Notes: a model not told the origin generated them from the letters alone. DNA of 64,000 nucleotides from Methanococcoides sp. EBM-47 (GCA_001896725.1 MPPA01000022.1:1-64000), one strand, 5' to 3'; counted from the stretch's first letter, positions 1 to 7,770 are shown. Numbers and translations are program-made.

Positions 1-141
1 GAGAACGACTATGGATCAGCACCTGCAGGAAAGACATTCCAGGAGTGCTATAACGTCAAGACCATAGAGCCCACAGACGAATACATGAAAGTGTACGAAA
101 GGGCAAGAAAGAAGCTCGAGGGACTAGGACTAGTGTTCTAA
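1..141 (+). CDS. mtmB: Monomethylamine methyltransferase, C-terminal fragment
   Basis: The window opens inside a reading frame of 46 codons ending at TAA 139-141. The readable tail contains SAPAGKTFQECYNVKTI and ends KKLEGLGLVF, which I recognise as the C-terminus of MtmB, the pyrrolysine-containing enzyme that transfers the methyl group of monomethylamine to the corrinoid protein MtmC. The in-frame UAG (pyrrolysine) codon characteristic of the family lies about 200 codons in, so it is outside the window and cannot be checked. The gene is followed by an intrinsic terminator and a permease, which fits a methylamine-utilisation locus. Confidence 0.9.
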   Translation, partial: ENDYGSAPAGKTFQECYNVKTIEPTDEYMKVYERARKKLEGLGLVF

Positions 142-156
142 GCCTCCAAAACCAAG

Positions 157-183
157 CCAGCGGATCTTTCGCTGGTTTTTTTT
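157..183 (+). terminator. Intrinsic terminator after mtmB
   Basis: CCAGCG (157-162) pairs with CGCTGG (170-175) and is followed directly by an eight-T run. It lies 15 bases after the mtmB stop codon and separates mtmB from the permease transcription unit. Confidence 0.8.
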
Positions 184-210
184 CTAAGGAGGTTAACTGA
201 CCAAAGATAA

Positions 211-229
211 TTATTAATTATATAAAATA
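211..229 (+). promoter_or_regulatory. TATA-box promoter of the permease operon
   Basis: An AT-rich element (TTATTAATTATATAAAATA) lies 18-35 bases before the ATG of the 33-residue peptide at 246. It fits an archaeal TATA box placed after the mtmB terminator, so the permease group probably has its own promoter. Confidence 0.5.
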
Positions 230-245
230 GCGGAGGCATATTAAA

Positions 246-347
246 ATGGATACATGGACCTTAATCAATGGTTCAATTTATCTTATCGATTGCTTGTTGA
301 TAGGTTGGGTGCTGCTAGATGCTGTAAAGGTATCAAAAAAATCTTAA
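246..347 (+). CDS. 33-residue single-span membrane peptide upstream of the permease
   Basis: An ATG at 246 has a good ribosome binding site (GGAGG about ten bases upstream) and opens 33 codons ending TAA at 345-347. The peptide runs MDTWTLINGSIYLIDCLLIG and then WVLLDAVKVSKKS: one hydrophobic segment of about 18 residues with a lysine-rich, probably cytoplasmic tail. The next gene's Shine-Dalgarno (GGAGGG, 350-355) begins three bases after the stop, so it would be translated as the first gene of the permease operon. No function is known to me. It could be a small transporter subunit or a leader peptide; a membrane subunit seems likelier because two more small membrane proteins follow the permease. 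Confidence 0.6.
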   Translation: MDTWTLINGSIYLIDCLLIGWVLLDAVKVSKKS

Positions 348-362
348 AAGGAGGGTTGCTCA

Positions 363-1745
363 ATGGTCGAAGAAATGAGTTCAGAATCCCCCACCCTTGT
401 AAAAACGTTGAGACCTTATCACGTGTGGGCTCTTGGAGTTGGAATAGTGCTTGTTGGAGAATATATGGGGTGGAACTTTACAGTTGCTAAGGGTGGTATA
501 CTTGGTTCACTGTTTGCATTGCTTGTGGCGGGTACTATGTATGTCATGGTAGCGCTGTGTGCCAGTGAGCTTGGAGCCGCTACAAAACTTGCAGGAGGAC
601 CCTATGACTGGGCAAGATTGTTTATCGGACCTGGTGCAGCTGCCATAGTTGGTCTTGCAGTGTACATGGAATATATTGCTCTGGAAGCTGCAGATTCAAT
701 TGTCGTAGCATCAATAGCCCAATCGATCTTCCCAGAGATACAAGTATTACCCGTAACATTGCTTGTGATATCTATCCTTACATTTATTAACTATCGCGGG
801 GTCGTGGCTGCACTTACTCTTAATTTTGCACTAACTATGACCGCTTTCATAGCTATAATCGTGTTCTTCTTCTTCAATCTTCTGGGAATTGGAAACATAC
901 CATGGAACCCTGCAGAACTGATATCAGGTGCCATGCCCAATGGGCTCGTGGGCATATTTGCTGCATTGCAGTTCGGTCCCTGGTTCTATCTGGGAATAGA
1001 AGGCGCAGCAATGTGTGCAGAAGAATGTAAGCATCCTTCAAGGGCAGTTCCACTGGGACAACAGGCAGGTATGATCACTCTGCTTATTGGGGCAAGTATG
1101 ACGCTATTTTTATGTTCTGGCCTTATACCCGCATCAGTGCTCGGCGTATCTGTATACCCCCTGTATGAGGCAGCAACCGCAAGTGGTATGTATTTCTTGG
1201 TAGTGTTTTTGGCCATAGGTACGCTGTTTACCTGTCTTGCTAGTGCAAACGGATGTGTGTGTGACTCTTCAAGATCGTGGTTTGCATTGTCCAGAGACCA
1301 CTTCCTGACACCCTGGTTCTCGGCTGTACATCCCAGGTATTTCACCCCTTATAGGGCTGTGATCTTTACAATGCCCATTGCTATTGCTTTTGCATTCAGT
1401 GGTTTTCTTGACCAAGTTATAACCTTCTCAATTACATCAGGAATGGTTGCCTATGTTATGATACCATTCTCCCTGATAAGGTTCAGGAAAATGTTCCCAC
1501 AACATTCAAGCAAGGTACGTCCGTTCATTGGTCCCCTGCAACCATGGATAGCTTACTTTACTATATGCCTGGCAATGACAATATTGTCAACACTCAATTG
1601 GGGATACCGCTACAATCTGATCTTTGGATTGGTGTTCTACATAATAGCGTACTTCTACTTTAACTGGAGGTACAAGAGCATAGAGAGTGAACATGACTGG
1701 GAACGCGATATGGGATGGCCAAATCCGATAATTCACAGGAGCTAA
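363..1745 (+). CDS. mtmP: APC-family permease, probable monomethylamine transporter
   Basis: This 460-residue polytopic protein of the amino acid-polyamine-organocation superfamily has about twelve hydrophobic segments. The N-terminal HVWALGVGIVLVGEYMGWNF and the GPWFYLGIEGAAMCAEE segment resemble ethanolamine/methylamine permeases. It lies directly downstream of mtmB, where methanogen methylamine permeases (MtmP) are found, so import of monomethylamine is the likely role; this is inferred from family and position. The start at 363 is set by GGAGGG at 350-355. It is followed at short spacing by two small membrane proteins and preceded by a 33-residue membrane peptide, apparently all in one transcript ending at the hairpin at 2297. 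Confidence 0.85.
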   Translation: MVEEMSSESPTLVKTLRPYHVWALGVGIVLVGEYMGWNFTVAKGGILGSLFALLVAGTMYVMVALCASELGAATKLAGGPYDWARLFIGPGAAAIVGLAVYMEYIALEAADSIVVASIAQSIFPEIQVLPVTLLVISILTFINYRGVVAALTLNFALTMTAFIAIIVFFFFNLLGIGNIPWNPAELISGAMPNGLVGIFAALQFGPWFYLGIEGAAMCAEECKHPSRAVPLGQQAGMITLLIGASMTLFLCSGLIPASVLGVSVYPLYEAATASGMYFLVVFLAIGTLFTCLASANGCVCDSSRSWFALSRDHFLTPWFSAVHPRYFTPYRAVIFTMPIAIAFAFSGFLDQVITFSITSGMVAYVMIPFSLIRFRKMFPQHSSKVRPFIGPLQPWIAYFTICLAMTILSTLNWGYRYNLIFGLVFYIIAYFYFNWRYKSIESEHDWERDMGWPNPIIHRS

Positions 1746-1760
1746 TATGGAGGGATAAAG

Positions 1761-2030
1761 TTGTCAAATATCAATAATAACAGATATCACAGTAAATTGT
1801 ATCAGGATGCTGGGGTCATTGTGTTGCTGCTGGCACTGTTGTATTTCTCTGAACTGTTCATGATATACAATGTATTGTCAACGATAGGAACTAATGCCAC
1901 AATACCATCCACTCTTCTGGGACTGTATGCGCTGTTCATAACCCTGTTGCTGGGAATAGAAACATTGGGATGTATGGGTGTATATAGATCCATCAAAAAG
2001 CACATGTTCGAATTTGAATACTACGATTAA
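1761..2030 (+). CDS. Small two-helix membrane protein of the permease operon
   Basis: This 89-residue protein uses a TTG start at 1761 preceded by GGAGG (1750-1754). Two strongly hydrophobic stretches (roughly residues 17-40 and 49-72) are joined by a short loop, followed by a charged tail (SIKKHMFEFEYYD). I recognise no named family. It begins 15 bases after the permease stop and is followed 11 bases later by another small membrane protein, so all three are probably co-expressed. A role as an auxiliary subunit or stabiliser of the transporter is inference from position. Confidence 0.7.
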   Translation: MSNINNNRYHSKLYQDAGVIVLLLALLYFSELFMIYNVLSTIGTNATIPSTLLGLYALFITLLLGIETLGCMGVYRSIKKHMFEFEYYD

Positions 2031-2041
2031 GGAGGTATAAG

Positions 2042-2296
2042 ATGGCAGGAGCAGTTAAAGAGGAAGGTGACAAAGGAGTGTTCATGAGGATCTTTGATAT
2101 CCTCTTTATCTTCATAGTTGCTTTTACCTGTGTGGTAACACCGGTGGTCTTGCAAGGAACTGTGCTTGTAGGGTGGGGAGAAAGCGGAGCCATGAAATTT
2201 GTATGGGATCCGGTATCCTACTTTTCATCCCTTGGAGTAATAATAGTGTTCTTTGTGGTTATATTGTATCACTCTGTGAAACATTATAAATTCTAA
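2042..2296 (+). CDS. Second small two-helix membrane protein of the permease operon
   Basis: This 84-residue protein has a strong AGGAGGT ribosome binding site before the ATG. Its N-terminus is charged (MAGAVKEEGDKG), followed by hydrophobic spans at about residues 16-40 and 58-78 and a short basic tail (YHSVKHYKF). It does not look like a copy of the preceding 89-residue protein, although size and topology are similar. It is the last gene before the terminator at 2297-2313. No family was recognised; a transporter accessory role is inference. Confidence 0.7.
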   Translation: MAGAVKEEGDKGVFMRIFDILFIFIVAFTCVVTPVVLQGTVLVGWGESGAMKFVWDPVSYFSSLGVIIVFFVVILYHSVKHYKF

Positions 2297-2313
2297 TGCC
2301 AGCTCTGCTGGCA
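2297..2313 (+). terminator. Hairpin terminator of the permease operon
   Basis: TGCCAGC-TCT-GCTGGCA forms a perfect seven-base-pair hairpin starting at the base after the stop codon of the second small membrane protein. The downstream sequence (CTTTATTTA) is T-rich but without a long U-run. Confidence 0.6.
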
Positions 2314-2357
2314 CTTTATTTACTATATGAATAATTGGACTGGAAAATGGTGATCGA

Positions 2358-2825
2358 ATGATTGATAAGAAAAAGATTAACAAAGCTGCAGACCCGGCTC
2401 ATCTCACAGGGCTAGAGAAGGAACATGTGCCTGTTATCGAAGCACCGGAACTTGTCCTCACTGAACAGCCTTTCACTGTGAAGGTGACAGTTCCACACGT
2501 AATGGAACAAGCTCATTACATCGAATGGATAAAACTATCTATGCGCGGAAGACAATTGGGAGAGGTGAAGTTTTCGTTATCTGACACAAGCGCTGTTGCG
2601 GTGTTTACGGTAACTATTCCAGAAGAGGTTGTTGCCATGAAGGCACTGGAAGTATGTAACATACATGGGGTCAATGTGTGTGGGGACTGTGGTACAAAGT
2701 CAGTGTTCACAGATCTAATTGCATTGGTAGGTTGTAATGTGCACGGTCTGTGGGAGGGTTTCAAGCATATAGAGATCATGTCAAAAGTACAGAGTACAGG
2801 AAAACCCTGCAAATGGAAGGATTGA
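2358..2825 (+). CDS. Superoxide reductase / desulfoferrodoxin-like protein with a duplicated CNxHG motif
   Basis: This 155-residue protein resembles class II superoxide reductases (neelaredoxin), which reduce superoxide at a mononuclear iron held by four His and one Cys. KEHVP (H23) and PHVMEQAH (H47, H53) match the first ligands. The C-terminal ligand motif CNxHG occurs twice: C100-N-I-H103 and C126-N-V-H129, the second followed by the usual LWE. Between them lies CGDC (C108, C111). Family members normally have one CNxHG near the end, so this protein carries a 26-residue partial duplication or an insertion. It starts 44 bases after the permease operon terminator and probably has its own promoter. 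Oxygen defence is the expected role, but activity cannot be assumed given the change. Confidence 0.75.
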   Translation: MIDKKKINKAADPAHLTGLEKEHVPVIEAPELVLTEQPFTVKVTVPHVMEQAHYIEWIKLSMRGRQLGEVKFSLSDTSAVAVFTVTIPEEVVAMKALEVCNIHGVNVCGDCGTKSVFTDLIALVGCNVHGLWEGFKHIEIMSKVQSTGKPCKWKD

Positions 2826-3382
2826 CCTTGATACAGAATTTAATCGATGAAAAATAATGAACTGGCTATTTGAGCCTTAAATCATAGAATAGATCCTTTA
2901 TGGAGAATTTCAATGAATCACACCCTCAAAGAAAGATTTATCCACATCTCAACAGGGTAGAGCTCAGACCATAACAGTGAAGAGTATAAAGACCATTGTG
3001 ATGGTCAGTAACCTGGACCCTATGAACTTGCTTTGGGACAAGACGCCCAAGTTATCAAGGAAAGATCAATGGAGTACTTGGCCCAAGCTTGCATTACTTG
3101 CACTTAGTTATGGTATCCCCTTCTATAAAAGCACACAAGTATTAGCATTTAATTTTTAACTTAGATCAATGGGGGATCATACCCTGAGATTTTTTACCTA
3201 TCTATATACCATTGATATCTAAGCATGTTTTTATGTTAATGATATGTCTTCTTTACCGACTGTACACTTTTTATGAGTTGCTTCAATGAAAAAGCTGTAT
3301 TTACCATCAAATGCCTTAATAAACAAGAAGATGAAATACTTAAACTAACAAACAAATAGCATAATAAGAAATATTTAGTTTT
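2826..3382. other. Intergenic region, 557 bp, no recognised gene
   Basis: I see nothing here that I can name. A GTG-initiated frame of 60 codons (2977-3159) exists but has no clear ribosome binding site, and its sequence matches no family I know. The right-hand third is AT-rich and probably holds the promoter of the PAS protein. Confidence 0.4.
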
Positions 3383-4648
3383 ATGGGGTATTATATGGGA
3401 ACTAATATATCAAGCAAAGAAGAGATACTAAGAAATATTATAAACAATGGTCCAGTAATTGCTTTTCTCTGGAAGGCAGAAAACATCCCTGATGAAAATT
3501 GGCCAGTAGAGTATGTTTCAGATAATATATGTATTCTGGGCTATACTGTAGAGGACTTTATTTCAGGAAAGCTTCTTTATGCTAACATCGTTCATCCTGA
3601 TGATCTTCCCGAGGTGGAGAGGGAGCTTCATGAAATATCCCATGCGGGTGGTGCAGTCTTCGTCAAGGAATATAGGGTAAGAACGAAATCCGGAGAAGAT
3701 AGGTGGGTGAAAGAGCGGACCTTCATTCAACGTGATGATGAAGGGATTGTGACCCATTACCAAGGTACTATCCTTGATATAACTGAAGAGAAGAACAGAG
3801 AAATGGCTCTGGAGGAATCACTGAGGAGGCAGAGATCACTAGAAAATGCTATAAACAATAGCTCTATCATGGTATTTTTATGGAAGGTACAGGAGTTCTT
3901 GCCAACAGAATATGCTTCTGACAATGTTTCAAAACTTGGTTATTCAGCTGAAGATTTTGTTCTTGGTCGCATTTCTTACAGTGATCTGATACATCCTGAG
4001 GACTATGAGATCGTCAAAGACACACTTGCAGATAAGTGTGAGGGTTATAGTGATAATTATACTCAGGACTATCGTGTGGTATCAAAGGATGGAAGAACAT
4101 TGTGGGTGAGTCAGGAAACCTTTATCCAGAGAGCTAAGGACGGGAATGCAACTCATTTGCAGGTAATAGTTCAGGATATCACAGAGCGGAAAGAAAGAGA
4201 GACGGAACTCAAAGTAGCGCTCGAGAAGCAGGCTGAGCTATTGGAAAGGAAAAGAGCCCTGGAAACAATCGTCAACAATAGCCCTGTGATCGCTTTCCTC
4301 TGGAAGGCAGGTCCAGAGGATGAAATGGAACTCTGGCCAGTTGAATTCGTTTCAGATAATATTACCAACTTCGGGTATTCTATTGAGGATTTCCTCTCGG
4401 GAGATATTCTTTATGGAAATATAATCGATCCTGAGGACCTTCTGGATGTCCAGACAGAACTTTCTGATATTTCTCATGAAGGTGGTAAAGTCTTCGTCAA
4501 GGAGTATAGGATAAGGACAAAGTCCGGGGATCAAAGGTGGGTTGAAGAGCAGACGTTCATCCAGCGTAATGATGAAGGGGTAGTTACCCATTATCTGGGT
4601 GTCATCCAGGACATTACAGAACAGAAAGAAAAGTGTGATGATAACTGA
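3383..4648 (+). CDS. Triple PAS-domain protein without an output domain
   Basis: This 421-residue soluble protein consists of three PAS/PAC units (about residues 10-137, 150-272, 292-416), each ending in a D-I-T-E segment and joined by short coiled-coil linkers. Units 1 and 3 are the most alike: both carry V-I-A-F-L-W-K-A, VKEYR(V/I)RTKSG and FIQR(D/N)DEG, which suggests internal duplication. No histidine-kinase, GGDEF, HTH or receiver domain follows, and the frame stops soon after the third PAC. PAS domains sense ligands, redox or light; with no output domain it may act through partner proteins or be a truncated sensor kinase. The neighbours do not reveal a target. Confidence 0.85.
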   Translation: MGYYMGTNISSKEEILRNIINNGPVIAFLWKAENIPDENWPVEYVSDNICILGYTVEDFISGKLLYANIVHPDDLPEVERELHEISHAGGAVFVKEYRVRTKSGEDRWVKERTFIQRDDEGIVTHYQGTILDITEEKNREMALEESLRRQRSLENAINNSSIMVFLWKVQEFLPTEYASDNVSKLGYSAEDFVLGRISYSDLIHPEDYEIVKDTLADKCEGYSDNYTQDYRVVSKDGRTLWVSQETFIQRAKDGNATHLQVIVQDITERKERETELKVALEKQAELLERKRALETIVNNSPVIAFLWKAGPEDEMELWPVEFVSDNITNFGYSIEDFLSGDILYGNIIDPEDLLDVQTELSDISHEGGKVFVKEYRIRTKSGDQRWVEEQTFIQRNDEGVVTHYLGVIQDITEQKEKCDDN

Positions 4649-4906
4649 AGAGTATTAAAAGGTGGGGAGACTTGAAAGTTGTTTATCATAGCATTTTAAA
4701 ATTTTATTAGCTATTTCTCCCTTACCTACCATTTATTTTTTAATCTTTGATATTCAAATATAGCTCAAGCTTCTATTTCTCAATGGAACATAAAATGAAA
4801 GAGCTCCGTTCACAAGTGCTCTGTTAACGAAATTAGAAATAAAGAGCCTCTACATTTTTTAGTTCACAATGCTAATTTAATATATTGCTGTACTTTATGT
4901 TGTAAT

Positions 4907-5203
4907 ATGCAAATTGAGGTTTTTATAAAATACTATTTGTTGGCATACATTGCATTCGTTAATGCCATTTCCTTTACTTTTATGGGTCTGGACAAAAAAA
5001 AGGCCAGGGATAAAGAATTTAGGATATCTGAAAAAACGTTATTCATGTGGGTAATTATAGGTGGGAGTCTGGGAGGTTTGTTAGGAATGAGATTCTTCAG
5101 ACATAAAACACATCACCTACAGTTCAAATATGGTTTTCCGCTTATTTTACTTGTCCATTTAGTGCTCATAGTTGTTTTGGGGTTGAAGATGTTATCTACA
5201 TAA
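4907..5203 (+). CDS. DUF1294 family small membrane protein
   Basis: This 98-residue protein has the DUF1294 pattern: a first hydrophobic helix, the segment F-M-G-L-D-K-K-K-A (residues 25-33), then a helix with GGSLGGLLGMRFFRHKT, and a final hydrophobic segment. Function of the family is unknown. No Shine-Dalgarno is visible before the ATG, so a leaderless transcript is possible; TTTAATATA about 30 bases upstream could be the TATA box. Confidence 0.8.
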   Translation: MQIEVFIKYYLLAYIAFVNAISFTFMGLDKKKARDKEFRISEKTLFMWVIIGGSLGGLLGMRFFRHKTHHLQFKYGFPLILLVHLVLIVVLGLKMLST

Positions 5204-5222
5204 AAATAAAAAGGAACAGGTT

Positions 5223-5588
5223 TTAGAAACCTAATCTTTCCATTTCTTTGAGTATCTTTGGACTGAAATCAGTGAAATTCTGTATGCCATCGGTCCAGGC
5301 AGCGATCATCATGGCATCTTTTATCTCTTCTGAGGTTGCCTCAAATTTTTTAAGTCTTTCCAATATCTTAAGTGCACTCTCTATGTTGAGCTTTGAGCAT
5401 GCTATAGCAAAAACCAAAATATGCTTTTGCTTCATGGTCAGCCCATTTTCTCTCTCCTTCCACACAGATTTATAATATCCTGCAAGAGCTTCCCCGAAGT
5501 CCTCATCGATCCGGTTTGCATATATCACAGATCTTGGCTTTAAGCCCTTTACATCCTTTGCTTCTTGTATGTCTTTTGTCATGATCAT
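5223..5588 (-). CDS. Carboxymuconolactone decarboxylase / AhpD-like protein without CxxC
   Basis: The frame can be read from 5633 (136 codons), but I prefer the ATG at 5588 (121 residues), because the usual start of this fold aligns near there and an AT box at 5608-5620 would put transcription onset at this ATG. The segment HILVFAIACSKLN, then EEIKDAMMIAAWTDG, matches the helical CMD/AhpD fold. The redox CxxC of AhpD is absent: only one Cys lies in the corresponding helix. A peroxidase-partner role is therefore unlikely. The gene is divergent from the DUF123 gene with almost no spacer. Confidence 0.6.
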   Translation of the reverse strand: MIMTKDIQEAKDVKGLKPRSVIYANRIDEDFGEALAGYYKSVWKERENGLTMKQKHILVFAIACSKLNIESALKILERLKKFEATSEEIKDAMMIAAWTDGIQNFTDFSPKILKEMERLGF

Positions 5589-5635
5589 CAGTATAGATTC
5601 TACGGTAAATGATTTAATTTTATGCATCCACATGT

Positions 5636-6088
5636 ATGCGTATGATCGGACCAGTTAAGGACAAAGGTGTATATTGTCTGATCTTCAGCAACCAACAATG
5701 TAACTTAAGGATTGGAAGTCTCAATGCTGTCAATTTTGAGGCAGGTTATCACATTTATGTGGGTTCTGCCCAAGGTACTGGTGGTCTGAAAAGATTGTAT
5801 AGGCATGTGACGCTTTCTAAGGAAGGAGGAAAAAAGGCAAGATGGCATGTAGACCATATAAATCTTGATGGGCACTTCAAACTGGTATGCGTCATATATG
5901 CATCTACTCATAGAAAGCTTGAATGTCCTTTCGCAAATAGCTTGCGATCAAAACCTGTTAATGGTTTTGGATGTAGTGATTGTGCGTGCAGATCTCATCT
6001 TTTCTATCGCTGTTCTGATCCGACGGATGAAGTAGTAGAAGTTTTCAAAAATTATGGTTTAAAACCCTCAATTGAAAAAATAGTGTGA
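5636..6088 (+). CDS. DUF123 (GIY-YIG superfamily) protein
   Basis: This protein of 148-150 residues (start at 5636 or 5642) contains KGVYCLIF at the N-terminus, then YHIYVGSAQG, RLYRHV and ARWHVDHI, the hallmarks of DUF123, a GIY-YIG-related fold found alone or fused to endonuclease III in archaea. C117, C120 and C122 (CSDCAC), with C98, form a likely metal site. A role in nucleic-acid processing is the family expectation; the substrate is unknown. Its start lies three bases from the longest possible start of the divergent AhpD-like gene, so the two share a very compact promoter region. Confidence 0.8.
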   Translation: MRMIGPVKDKGVYCLIFSNQQCNLRIGSLNAVNFEAGYHIYVGSAQGTGGLKRLYRHVTLSKEGGKKARWHVDHINLDGHFKLVCVIYASTHRKLECPFANSLRSKPVNGFGCSDCACRSHLFYRCSDPTDEVVEVFKNYGLKPSIEKIV

Positions 6089-6405
6089 TCGAATAAACTA
6101 TTGATTTTTAGAATTATATTAAAAGAACATATAAATGGAAGATCGAGGGTATCTTCCCGGGGAAGATCGATGCCCTCCCCAGAATTTGATGATGATTATA
6201 TTAATTAGGAAGATACAACTGTGATACCCTCTAAGGTCCTATATATTTATTTAATTATATAAATCTAATGCCTTTAAAAAAGATTTGTCCTGTGTTCGCT
6301 AATGTATTTCAGTGGCTGCAATACTTAGCTGCCATATTAACTGGATCTAATTTATATACAATTTATACTAATAATGGTAACAATAAGAAAGTAATGCCAG
6401 GAGCA
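6089..6405. other. Intergenic region between convergent genes, with nested inverted repeats
   Basis: This 317-bp spacer lies between the DUF123 gene and the end of thiC. It contains a 17-base palindrome (ATCTTCCC-G-GGGAAGAT, 6151-6167) inside a longer pairing of GAGGGTATC (6145-6153) with GATACCCTC (6223-6231). It may be a structured RNA or a terminator region. No ORF with coding character was seen. Confidence 0.4.
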
Positions 6406-7692
6406 TTACTTTGCAAGGTTATAGTTCTTATTGACTATTTTCAGGGCACAATAGTTTCCACACATTGTGCATGCATCTGTGTCCTCTGGTGCTCTGCTAT
6501 TCCTTATTTCCCTTGCGAGCACCGGGTCAAGGCAGAGGCTGTACATCTTCTCCCAGTCAAGGTCTCTGCGAGCCCTGCCCATTTCAAGGTCCCAGTTACG
6601 GCTTTCCTTGTACTTGACCATGTCACCTACATGTGCCGCTATCCTTGATGTTTTAACACCTTCGATCACATCTTCAATGTTTGGAAGCGCAAGGTGTTCT
6701 GCAGGGGTTACATAGCAAAGGAAGTCACAGCCTGCTGCTGCTGATGTTGCCGCACCGATGGCTGTCACGATGTGATCCCGGCCTGCACCTATGTCAGATA
6801 CAAGAGGACCGAGCATGTAGAATGGCTTTCCATTGCTCATTGACTTCATGAGCTTGACGTTCATATCTACTTCGTCCAATGGTACGTGGCCCGGACCTTC
6901 GACAATGACCTGCAGGTCATATTTGTCATGTGCTTTCTGTGCGCATTCAGAGTTGATGATAAGTTCCTGAATCTGAGCTCTGTCCGTCGCATCGTGTATT
7001 GCTCCTGCGCGCATTCCATTGCCTGTGGACAGTGTGACCTCGTGCTCTTTAAGGATCTCACAGAGATAGTCAAAGTTCTCGTAAAGAGGGTTCTCTTTCT
7101 GGTTGTGCAACATCCATGAGCTCATGAACGCACCACCACGGGAGCAGAGGCCACCATATCTGCCGTGTGCTTTCAGCCTGTCAAGGACAATGTTATTGAT
7201 ACCAGTATGAATGGCCATGAAGTTGGTACCGAGCTTTGCCTGTTCCTCGGTAGCATGCCACAGGTCATCTTCGGTCATGTGGACAATGGAACCATCCCTT
7301 CTTGCAGCTTCTATGAATGCCTGATAGAGCGGCACTGAACCCACGGAGAGCGAGATCGCATCGCATACCTGCTTTCTTATTTTAAGGAAATCCCCACCAG
7401 TACCTAATTCCATGAGTGTGTCTGCACCAGCTTTTTCTGCTGCCTTTGCCTTTGCGACCTCTGCTTCCTCATCAATGATGTCTGATGATGAGCCAATGGA
7501 AGCATTGACCTTTGTCCTTAGACCTTCACCAATACCGCATAATTTGATATCTCTATATGGGGTCATAGGGATTACTATTCTGCCTGCAGCAATTCCTCTC
7601 CTTATGAACTCAGGGTCTTTGCCTTCGATCTCGGCTACGATCTTCATCTCTTCTGTGATCTTTCCATTCTTTGCATCTGTTACTATTGTCAT
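6406..7692 (-). CDS. thiC: Phosphomethylpyrimidine synthase (ThiC)
   Basis: This 428-residue radical-SAM enzyme converts aminoimidazole ribotide to hydroxymethylpyrimidine phosphate for thiamine biosynthesis. Family segments include TDAKNGKITEEMK at the N-terminus, ELGTGGDF, EGPGHVPLDEV and LGPLVSDIGAGRDHI. The C-terminal 4Fe-4S cysteines are C408, C411 and C415 (CTMCGNYC), a CX2CX3C spacing one residue shorter than the bacterial CX2CX4C; I believe archaeal ThiC often looks like this. A TATA-like box lies at 7734-7745 on the minus strand and GAGGT precedes the ATG. No TPP riboswitch is visible, but two copies of a palindromic motif lie upstream. Confidence 0.95.
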   Translation of the reverse strand: MTIVTDAKNGKITEEMKIVAEIEGKDPEFIRRGIAAGRIVIPMTPYRDIKLCGIGEGLRTKVNASIGSSSDIIDEEAEVAKAKAAEKAGADTLMELGTGGDFLKIRKQVCDAISLSVGSVPLYQAFIEAARRDGSIVHMTEDDLWHATEEQAKLGTNFMAIHTGINNIVLDRLKAHGRYGGLCSRGGAFMSSWMLHNQKENPLYENFDYLCEILKEHEVTLSTGNGMRAGAIHDATDRAQIQELIINSECAQKAHDKYDLQVIVEGPGHVPLDEVDMNVKLMKSMSNGKPFYMLGPLVSDIGAGRDHIVTAIGAATSAAAGCDFLCYVTPAEHLALPNIEDVIEGVKTSRIAAHVGDMVKYKESRNWDLEMGRARRDLDWEKMYSLCLDPVLAREIRNSRAPEDTDACTMCGNYCALKIVNKNYNLAK

Positions 7693-7770
7693 GATAGATA
7701 CCTCAATGGTTACTACATCCTACAAAGTACAGCTTTTATATAAGACTTTTTAAAAAATTAACTTTTGTTT

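Noticed and set aside
254-490. 78-codon ATG frame overlapping the permease start
   Set aside because: It crosses the permease start in another frame and has no ribosome binding site. The 33-residue frame at 246 with GGAGG explains the region better.
2977-3159. 60-codon GTG frame after the SOR-like gene
   Set aside because: No ribosome binding site, no recognisable family; likely chance.
6181-6231. Box C/D guide RNA
   Set aside because: TGATGA occurs twice near 6188 but no matching CTGA D box at suitable distance.
6268-6648. 126-codon plus-strand frame overlapping the end of thiC
   Set aside because: Mostly antisense to thiC codons; no start signal. ThiC is certain.
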